Below are positions 32,153 through 38,157 of a DNA stretch of 38,157 bases, in pieces. Numbering within the stretch: the first letter of the stretch is position 1; each line of letters begins with the position of its first letter. The DNA is from Bacteroidales bacterium (GTDB lineage Bacteria; Bacteroidota; Bacteroidia; Bacteroidales; UBA932): the NCBI GenBank assembly GCA_017550525.1, contig JAFZOU010000054.1, positions 1-38,157 of the forward strand, read 5' to 3'. A model generated the notes under the pieces. The model searched no databases, had not been told where the DNA came from, and worked only from the letters and a program-made list of their open reading frames with translations. A program made the translations under genes and the position numbers.

Positions 32153-33551
32153 GCTCCAGGGCTACAACGTTCTCCACGTGCATGGTGTGGGGGAACATAT
32201 CCACGGGCTGCACGGCAGTTATGCGGTATTTCTCAGAGAGAATTGCAAGGTCCCTGGCCTGTGAGGCAGGGTTACAGCTCACATACACCATTCGGCCCGG
32301 GGCGGCACCAAGGATTACCTTTGCTACGTCAGGGTGGATACCTGCTCGGGGCGGATCCAGGATTATTACATCCGGCCTTCCGTGTTTAGAGATAAACGCC
32401 TCATTCAGAACATCTTTCATATCTCCGGCAAAGAAGCTGCAGTTGGTGATTCCGTTACGTTTGGCGTTGTCCTTTGCGTCTTCAATAGCCTCCGGGACAT
32501 ACTCAATTCCAACTACTTTGGCAGCCTTGCCGCTCACAAACTGGGCAATTGTGCCGGTGCCGGTATAGAGGTCATAGACAACCTCATTACCGGTAAGTGC
32601 CGCAAAGTCCCTTGCCACGCTGTAAAGCCTGTAAGCCTGCTGGGAATTTGTCTGATAGAAGGATTTAGGGCCGATTTTAAAGCTAAGTCCTTCCATGGTC
32701 TCGTATATGGCATCTTCTCCCTTGTAAAGGATAGGGGACTGGTCTGAAATAGAGTCGTTGAGCTTCTCGTTGACTATGTACCAGAGGCTGGAAATCTGGG
32801 GGAAACGGGCACTGAGAGCGTCCAGAAGGGCTTTTATATCCTCTATCCTTGGCTCTGCGAAGCAGAGGATCAGCATGACGTCACCCTTGTCGTTTGTCCT
32901 TACGAACATATTGCGGAAAAAGCCCCTGTTTTCCCGGATATTGTAAAACTCATAACCGTGCTCGAGGCAGAATTGCTTCACGAAGAGTCGGATGGCGTTT
33001 GAGGGCTCTTTCTGGAGATGGCACTCCTTGATATCCAGCACTTTATCAAAGAATTTACTGACGTGGAAGCCAAGGCCCACGCGTTCATCGGCCGTCAGTG
33101 CATCAGGATTCTCTCCGTTAAGGATCCAGCGTGATGCTGAAGCGCTGAATTCCAGCTTGTTACGATAATATCTGGTTTCAGGAGAGGGGAGTGTAGGCCT
33201 TATTCCTGGAACATCCAGGTGGCCGATACGGATAAGCTGGTCTTCCACCTGCTGCCGTTTAGCCTGAAGCTGCATAGTGTAAGGCAGTGGCTGCCATCGG
33301 CACCCTCCGCACACGCCAAAATGCGGGCAGAATGGCTCCAGACGGTCTTTTGAAGGCTTCACAATGCGTTTTATCCAGCCTTCCATGTAATTTTTCTTCT
33401 TTTTGAAGACCTGGATGTCTACAACGTCTCCGGGAACGGCGAAATCTACAAAGACAACTATTCCGTCCACATGGGCAAGAGCCTTGCCCTCGGCCGCCAC
33501 GGCCTCTATTGTTACGTTCTCCAATAGGAGATCAACTCTTTTTCTTGACAT
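32145..33551 (-). CDS. rlmD: 23S rRNA (uracil-C5)-methyltransferase, RlmD/RumA family
   Basis: 468 residues. N-terminal TRAM domain (about 8-65), 4Fe-4S cysteines C75, C81 and C84 plus a fourth in DIKECHLQ, then the SAM-dependent domain: DLYTGTGTIAQFV, IILDPPRAGIH and the catalytic Cys in VYVSCNPASQARDL, ending TMHVENVVAL. Methylates U1939 or U747 of 23S rRNA, or tRNA U54 in some relatives; the exact target cannot be set from sequence. The only promoter box lies so close to the ATG that the mRNA may be leaderless. Confidence 0.93.
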   Translation of the reverse strand: MSRKRVDLLLENVTIEAVAAEGKALAHVDGIVVFVDFAVPGDVVDIQVFKKKKNYMEGWIKRIVKPSKDRLEPFCPHFGVCGGCRWQPLPYTMQLQAKRQQVEDQLIRIGHLDVPGIRPTLPSPETRYYRNKLEFSASASRWILNGENPDALTADERVGLGFHVSKFFDKVLDIKECHLQKEPSNAIRLFVKQFCLEHGYEFYNIRENRGFFRNMFVRTNDKGDVMLILCFAEPRIEDIKALLDALSARFPQISSLWYIVNEKLNDSISDQSPILYKGEDAIYETMEGLSFKIGPKSFYQTNSQQAYRLYSVARDFAALTGNEVVYDLYTGTGTIAQFVSGKAAKVVGIEYVPEAIEDAKDNAKRNGITNCSFFAGDMKDVLNEAFISKHGRPDVIILDPPRAGIHPDVAKVILGAAPGRMVYVSCNPASQARDLAILSEKYRITAVQPVDMFPHTMHVENVVALELR

Positions 33552-33555
33552 GTCA

Positions 33556-33563
33556 CAAAATTA
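33556..33563 (-). promoter_or_regulatory. -7 box TAATTTTG of rlmD
   Basis: Minus-strand TAATTTTG ends 4 bases before ATG 33551. With transcription starting a few bases after the box, the message would begin at or next to the start codon. Confidence 0.5.
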
Positions 33564-33690
33564 GTCAAAAAAGAGAGGGGAGACAAATTTATTTCCACAA
33601 CTTAACATAATATAAATTGTATAACATAGTGCAAAATAACCATTTCTAGCATTTTTACGATTTGCAGCAACGTTTTATGAAAAAAATGCA

Positions 33691-33698
33691 TATATTTG
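33691..33698 (+). promoter_or_regulatory. -7 box TATATTTG of the envelope-protein gene
   Basis: TATATTTG, 27 bases before ATG 33726, in a T/A-rich intergenic stretch of 174 bases. Confidence 0.65.
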
Positions 33699-33725
33699 TA
33701 GAGTTAGTAAAAATCAACACTACCT

Positions 33726-34712
33726 ATGAAAAAGACTTTTGCCCTTTTCCTTGCACTTACGGCTTTTGCCTTTATCAGCGCCAAAGCCCAGGAAATTGAC
33801 CCGGTAGAACCGTCCCAGGACTCTGTTATCGTTGCAGAGCCAGCCACCGTCATGGAAGAACCCCTTCCTCTCTACACAGAGGCTCCCAAGGAAGACAAAC
33901 AGATTTTCAACCACATCGCTGCTGGTATTCCCATTGACTTTCCTATTCTTCCTGACGGAATCGGCATAATTGAAGTTGCAACAACCTGCACTCCTTTCCT
34001 TCAGTTCCGTCTGGGATATTCTCTTTCTCTTTTGGATGTAATGCCCGGCTTTACTGTAAATGAACTCTCAGGTATTATTTCACAGTTCTCTCCCGGAACA
34101 ACTATTCCAAGCACCGTCGAGATCAACGATGGCAAATCAATCAATATCGGAGACAGTAAATTTGACTTTGGAACCAATATCGGCGGCCTGAAATTCCTCA
34201 TGGATGTTTTCCCTGGCAAAAGAACCGGTTTCCACTTCACATTTGGTGCATTCTTCAATCCTGGTAACCTTGACAATATCTTTGAGATTAATGCAGATTT
34301 AGCAACTGCCCTCAAGGATGCCGGCTTCACGCCCGGGAAATACAATGAGGTTTATTTTGGTTTTAATGATGATGATCCCAAATTCCGCATTTCTCCCAAC
34401 AAAGACGGTAAACTCACCGTGGGTATTAAGGCATGGCCTGTGCGCCCGTATGTAGGAATTGGTTTCGGCCGTGCTGTCAGGCCCGACAAAAGGGTTTGCG
34501 TAACATTTGATATGGGTGCATTCTTCTGGGGTACTCCCGTCCTTGTCGGATATGACTATTCCATTGATCCCAATGGTACAGCCGTAGGATTCTCCCCTGA
34601 AAGAGTTTCCAAGAGCCAGGACCTTCAGGGATTGGCACAGCCTCTGGAAATCCTTGGCAAGATTCCCGCTTATCCTGTTATGAAGCTTAACATCTTTATT
34701 CGTATTATCTAG
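33726..34712 (+). CDS. Unrecognised envelope protein with signal peptide, probable outer-membrane beta-barrel
   Basis: 328 residues. Signal peptide KKTFALFLALTAFAFISAKA, followed by a Pro/Glu-rich segment. The rest consists of alternating strands with Gly and aromatic residues (FLQFRLGYSLSL, FHFTFGAFFNPG, VRPYVGIGFGRAV, VTFDMGAFFWGTPVLVGYDY) as in outer-membrane barrels, ending MKLNIFIRII. I do not recognise a family. It is 26 bases ahead of a lipoprotein gene with no promoter between, so the two are probably one unit, ended by the terminator at 35625. Lower GC than the neighbours and no ATCGGCC heptamer. Confidence 0.75.
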   Translation: MKKTFALFLALTAFAFISAKAQEIDPVEPSQDSVIVAEPATVMEEPLPLYTEAPKEDKQIFNHIAAGIPIDFPILPDGIGIIEVATTCTPFLQFRLGYSLSLLDVMPGFTVNELSGIISQFSPGTTIPSTVEINDGKSINIGDSKFDFGTNIGGLKFLMDVFPGKRTGFHFTFGAFFNPGNLDNIFEINADLATALKDAGFTPGKYNEVYFGFNDDDPKFRISPNKDGKLTVGIKAWPVRPYVGIGFGRAVRPDKRVCVTFDMGAFFWGTPVLVGYDYSIDPNGTAVGFSPERVSKSQDLQGLAQPLEILGKIPAYPVMKLNIFIRII

Positions 34713-34738
34713 GCTAAAATATTTAAAATCAAATAATT

Positions 34739-35605
34739 ATGAAAAAATTCTTCATCTATGCAGCTATCGCTGCCCTCGTAATCCCCTTTGTATCTTGCAA
34801 CAACAAGATTGACTACGGCGGAAATGGCCCTCAGGCTAAGATCGAAAAGGCTAAGAATGCAGATAACGCCAAGAAAATCACCATTCAGCAGGGTACTGCA
34901 AAAGACAAAGGTATTAAGGAAATTGAATTCACGGACGGCGGCCTTTATATCGTAACCCGCGAAAAAACTAAGGCCGATGACAATACCGAAGTCATTACCG
35001 GTACTTATACTCTGGAGAATCTTGTCTATATTCTCCAGAATTTTGGTTCAGTGTCATTTGATGGCAACGGTAACGTTACTATTGAACTTCAGGGCGGAGA
35101 GACCGTAACCGCTACTTATCAGGAAGAGGACAAACTCCCTGAGTCAGATTTCTCCAATAGCATCGCCCATACCTGGAGAATTGACAAAGTTGACATCAGC
35201 GTAGTTGCAGATGGCAAGAACATTGGTTTTGTAAAGGATGGCTGCGACCTTGAGCTGATTGGAAAGGATATCGTAGAGCAGGCAAAATCCCTTGGCGCCG
35301 ATGTCAATGTTAATCTTGATCAGCTCAAAGGATATAATGTCAAGTCCCTCAGCTTCACATCTTCCAATACCTTTATCGTTGAGTTCACAGGTGCTCCTGT
35401 ATTCAAGGCAAATGTGAGCGGAATCAACCTCAACTCCTATAAGTTCACTTATAAGCTCGAAGCTGGCGTTGACAACGAACTTCTTAATGCAGAGGCAGAA
35501 TGCGAGTTTGCTCCTCAGACCGAAAAGACCGCATGGCTTACTGTTAAGGTAAATGCCGATGACTTCTCCGGAAGAGTTATCTTCATGATGACTGTAATTG
35601 ACTAG
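34739..35605 (+). CDS. Unrecognised lipoprotein
   Basis: 288 residues with a lipoprotein signal (IAALVIPFVSC, C20). A Lys/Asn-rich segment (about 35-60) leads to a beta-rich body: GLYIVTREKTKADD, VSFDGNGNVTIELQGGETVTATYQ (quoted in part), then HTWRIDKVDISVVADGKNIGF and VKSLSFTSSNTFIVEF. The pattern of a trailing lipocalin-like HTWRID segment is common in Bacteroidales lipoproteins of unknown function. Second gene of the pair with the envelope protein at 33726. Confidence 0.8.
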   Translation: MKKFFIYAAIAALVIPFVSCNNKIDYGGNGPQAKIEKAKNADNAKKITIQQGTAKDKGIKEIEFTDGGLYIVTREKTKADDNTEVITGTYTLENLVYILQNFGSVSFDGNGNVTIELQGGETVTATYQEEDKLPESDFSNSIAHTWRIDKVDISVVADGKNIGFVKDGCDLELIGKDIVEQAKSLGADVNVNLDQLKGYNVKSLSFTSSNTFIVEFTGAPVFKANVSGINLNSYKFTYKLEAGVDNELLNAEAECEFAPQTEKTAWLTVKVNADDFSGRVIFMMTVID

Positions 35606-35619
35606 GGGCCTCTCCCCTA
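35603..35619 (+). other. Small hairpin at the stop codon of the lipoprotein gene
   Basis: Arms TAGGGG/CCCCTA around CCTCT, with the TAG stop as its first bases, just upstream of the main terminator. Confidence 0.4.
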
Positions 35620-35624
35620 TCCTT

Positions 35625-35655
35625 AAAACCGCGCTCATTTGGGCGCGGTTTTTTT
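35625..35655 (+). terminator. Rho-independent terminator
   Basis: Stem AAAACCGCGC/GCGCGGTTTT with an 8-base loop, followed by a T run. The clearest terminator in the window; ends the 33726-35605 unit. Confidence 0.88.
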
Positions 35656-35675
35656 ATGTTTCCGTAAAAAATTGC

Positions 35676-35683
35676 TATATTTG
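35676..35683 (+). promoter_or_regulatory. -7 box TATATTTG of the GNAT-rarA unit
   Basis: TATATTTG just after the terminator and 27 bases before ATG 35711. Confidence 0.65.
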
Positions 35684-35710
35684 TAATTACGTTTATTAAA
35701 GCCTTAACCA

Positions 35711-36844
35711 ATGTCTGTAATTGTAAAGACAGTAAATACCAAAAAGGAACTGAAAGCCTTTGTGAAGTTCCCGCTTGAACTATACAAAAACTGTCCCTAT
35801 TATGTTCCAGGGCTGTTTCTTGATGAAATGGCCACTCTGGATCCAGCAAAGAATCCAATGTCCAAGTATGCCAAATTCAGGCTTTTCCTGGCATACAAGG
35901 ACGGAAAGATAGCCGGCCGTGTGGCAGCTATCATCAATGAGATTGCAAACCGCAACTGGCAGCACCAGGAGGTTCGTTTTGGCTGGATAGACTTCATAGA
36001 CGATATGGAGGTTTCCAAGGCCCTCATAGATGCAGTATCGGCCTATGGAAAGGAAATGGGCATGACCCAGGTTACCGGCCCCCTTGGCTTCACTGATTTT
36101 GACAACGAAGGCTGCGTAGTGGAAGGCTTCGACCAAATTTCCACCTATGCCCTCAGGTTCAACTATGAATACTACGGCCGCCATTTTGAAGCTCTTTCAA
36201 TGACAAAGGCCAATGACTGGCTGGAGTACAGGATTTACGTGCCTGAGGCCCTTCCTGAAAAGGTAACACGCATAGCAAACCTCATCAGCCAGCGTTATAA
36301 CCTCAGCGTCAAGAAACTCTCCAAGCGTGACGTTACAAAGGGAGGCTACGGCCAGAAACTCTTTGACCTTGTAAACCGCACATACAACCAATTGTATGAT
36401 TTCACGGTCCTTCCGGAGGATGTTATGGACAAGTACGTGGACTCATATCTGGGCCTTCTGGACATGGATTATGTCACTGCCATAGAGGATGCAGAAGGTA
36501 AGCTTGTAGCCCTTGCCGTTGCTATGCCTTCTATAGCCAAGGCTGTTCATAAGTGCCGCGGTTACCTGTTCCCGTTCGGGTGGTGGCACCTTGTAAAGGC
36601 AATGTATCTGAAACACGACCCTGCAATTGAGCTTATGCTCATCGGCGTAGACCCTGAATACCGCAACAGGGGCGTCCATGCAATGCTTTTCAACCAGTTC
36701 ATAGGGAATCTCATAAAGGGCGGCTTCAAATACGGCGAATCCAACGCTGAGATGGAGACCAACACCTCCGTCCAGAATATCTGGAACGACTACGAGAAAG
36801 ATTTCGTACGCCGCAGAAGAGTCTTTTCTAAACCAATAGAATAG
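35711..36844 (+). CDS. GNAT-like protein, N-acetyltransferase fold
   Basis: 377 residues, soluble. The C-terminal region has a GNAT acetyl-CoA-binding pattern, LIGVDPEYRNRGVHAML (V-x-P-x-x-R-x-x-G), near residues 310-330, followed by FNQFIGNLIKGGF. The N-terminal half contains a second GNAT-like set of strands (LFLAYKDGKIAGRVAAII, about 55-72; MTQVTGPLGFTDFDNEG). The family is common and uncharacterised in Bacteroidetes. Four bases separate it from rarA, so they are co-transcribed; I see no functional link. Confidence 0.75.
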   Translation: MSVIVKTVNTKKELKAFVKFPLELYKNCPYYVPGLFLDEMATLDPAKNPMSKYAKFRLFLAYKDGKIAGRVAAIINEIANRNWQHQEVRFGWIDFIDDMEVSKALIDAVSAYGKEMGMTQVTGPLGFTDFDNEGCVVEGFDQISTYALRFNYEYYGRHFEALSMTKANDWLEYRIYVPEALPEKVTRIANLISQRYNLSVKKLSKRDVTKGGYGQKLFDLVNRTYNQLYDFTVLPEDVMDKYVDSYLGLLDMDYVTAIEDAEGKLVALAVAMPSIAKAVHKCRGYLFPFGWWHLVKAMYLKHDPAIELMLIGVDPEYRNRGVHAMLFNQFIGNLIKGGFKYGESNAEMETNTSVQNIWNDYEKDFVRRRRVFSKPIE

Positions 36845-36848
36845 ATAG

Positions 36849-38150
36849 ATGAGTGCATCTTCCGTAATGCTCCCTCCCCTCCCGGAGAGAATGAGACCAA
36901 GGACGCTGGATCAGTATGTGGGCCAGCGTCATCTGGTTGGTGAGGGATGCGTGTTAAGGAAGATGATAGAAAGCGGAAATCTCTCCTCTTTCATACTCTG
37001 GGGCCCTCCCGGAGTGGGTAAAACAACACTTGCGCATATAATTGCAGAAACCCTGGACAGGGATTTCTATACGTTAAGTGCGGTTACTGCGGGCGTAAAG
37101 GACGTGAGGGATATCTTTGAAAAGGCCAGCAAGTCCTCTCTCTTCAACCAGAAAGGCGCTCCAATCCTCTTTATTGATGAGATCCACCGCTTCAACAAAG
37201 CCCAGCAGGATGCCCTCCTTGGTGCCGTTGAAACGGGCACCATAGTCCTTATCGGCGCAACTACGGAAAACCCCTCCTTTGAGGTTATCACTCCCCTTTT
37301 GTCCCGCTGCCAGGTTTTTGTCCTTAAATCCCTTGAGCAGAATGATTTGCAGGCTCTTCTGGACCGCGCTCTAAGGGAAGATGTCCTCCTGAAGGACAAA
37401 AAGATTGAGGTCAGGGAAACCCAGGCTCTCATGCGTTACAGCGGCGGAGACGCCCGCAAGCTCCTTAATGTGCTGGAACTGGTCATAGACGCCCAGCCGG
37501 GAAACTCCCCTATCGTCATAGATAATGCTACTGTTACCTCCTCAATCCAGGAGAATATGGCTATCTATGACAAAGACGGGGAGATGCACTATGATATAAT
37601 ATCGGCCTTTATTAAGAGCATAAGGGGCTCGGATCCCAATGCCGCCATTTATTATCTGGCAAGAATGATTGACGGCGGAGAAGACCCTCTTTTCATTGCC
37701 CGGAGGCTGTGCCTAAGCGCATCTGAAGATGTGGGGCTGGCAAATCCCAACGCTCTTTTACTTGCCAACGCCTGTTTTGAGGTAGTGTCCAAAATCGGCA
37801 TGCCGGAAGGAAGGATTCCTTTGGCGGAAACTACCGTCTACCTTGCCTCATCTCCCAAGAGCAACGCCTCGTATATGGCCATAGAAAAGGCCCTGGCCGA
37901 GGTTAAGGAGAGCGGCAACCTTCCGGTCCCCCTCCCCATCAGAAACGCTCCTACTCAGCTTATGGAGGAGCTTGGCTACAGTGACGGCTACAAGTACGCC
38001 CACGATTATCCGGGCCATTTTGCCGATATGGAATTTATGCCGGAAGCCCTGAAGGGCAAGGTTTTCTACGAGCCCGCCTCCAATAAGCATGAGAACGTTC
38101 TCAAAGCCTATCTTGAGGCCTGCTGGCCCAAATACTATCAGAAAGGATAA
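36849..38150 (+). CDS. rarA: Replication-associated recombination protein A (AAA+ ATPase, RarA/MgsA)
   Basis: 433 residues. N-terminal clamp-loader-like motif LPERMRPRTLDQYVGQRHLVGEG, Walker A GPPGVGKT (52-59), Walker B FIDEIHRFNKAQQDALL, sensor 1 in IGATTENPSFEV, arginine finger region PLLSRCQVF, and sensor 2 in GDARKLLNVLEL. The C-terminal tetramerisation part holds the RarA-specific SAFIKSIRGSDPNAAIYYLARM and EDVGLANPNALL. RarA acts at stalled replication forks with RecA and SSB. Complete gene; only seven bases follow it in the window. Confidence 0.96.
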   Translation: MSASSVMLPPLPERMRPRTLDQYVGQRHLVGEGCVLRKMIESGNLSSFILWGPPGVGKTTLAHIIAETLDRDFYTLSAVTAGVKDVRDIFEKASKSSLFNQKGAPILFIDEIHRFNKAQQDALLGAVETGTIVLIGATTENPSFEVITPLLSRCQVFVLKSLEQNDLQALLDRALREDVLLKDKKIEVRETQALMRYSGGDARKLLNVLELVIDAQPGNSPIVIDNATVTSSIQENMAIYDKDGEMHYDIISAFIKSIRGSDPNAAIYYLARMIDGGEDPLFIARRLCLSASEDVGLANPNALLLANACFEVVSKIGMPEGRIPLAETTVYLASSPKSNASYMAIEKALAEVKESGNLPVPLPIRNAPTQLMEELGYSDGYKYAHDYPGHFADMEFMPEALKGKVFYEPASNKHENVLKAYLEACWPKYYQKG

Positions 38151-38157
38151 CCTACTC

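Overview
This window looks like chromosomal DNA of a Bacteroidales bacterium with roughly 50% GC; I cannot name the genus. The grounds are the promoters (at least fourteen genes have a TAnnTTTG -7 box a short way upstream and almost no Shine-Dalgarno sequence) and the gene set (fused two-domain threonine/serine exporter, DUF3467, two-ACT SerB, GIN-domain protein, many small lipoproteins and SPI-secreted proteins). No rRNA, tRNA, CRISPR array, IS element or prophage was seen. Most of the window is core housekeeping genes packed into short operons.

Layout. 1-951 (-): 5' part of a DUF389 membrane protein. 1018-2187 (+): flavodiiron protein. 2184-6115 (-): operon of a CNNM/CBS transporter, short YgjP-like metallopeptidase, BaiN/HI0933-type flavoprotein and RmuC. 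6210-9678 (+): serB, amino-acid exporter, SDR epimerase. 9718-11182 (+): DUF3467 protein, KdsC-like phosphatase, Maf. 11195-11875 (-): secreted protein resembling a degenerate DNA/RNA non-specific endonuclease. 12103-18039 (+): valS, thioesterase, tatA, tatC, ABC-F ATPase. 18055-20147 (+): GIN-domain protein and M19 dipeptidase. 20211-22492 (-): XRE regulator, truncated dihydroorotate-dehydrogenase-like protein, cinA. 22493-22985: the only long gene-free stretch, AT-rich. 22986-25393 (+): queA and an acyltransferase. 25377-26333 (-): Ca2+/Na+ exchanger. 26399-32152 (+): a duplicated cassette, lipoprotein + M6 metalloprotease twice, apparently one operon. 32145-33551 (-): rlmD. 33726-35605 (+): an unrecognised envelope protein and a lipoprotein, ending in a clear terminator. 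35711-38150 (+): GNAT-like protein and rarA.

The most unusual signals are not single genes. (1) The heptamer ATCGGCC/GGCCGAT occurs about 62 times by my hand count, where about 5 are expected from base composition, on both strands and in several codon registers, which suggests a genome-wide signal motif. (2) A family of small REP-like palindromes (8-bp arms, TCANG loop, GACG tail) lies in the leaders of serB and valS, and an inverted pair forms an exact 16-codon in-frame segment inside the BaiN-like gene. (3) The duplicated lipoprotein/M6-protease cassette has one protease with an N-terminal propeptide and one without, which suggests that the partner lipoprotein may act on the protease. These three are the main candidates for undescribed biology here.
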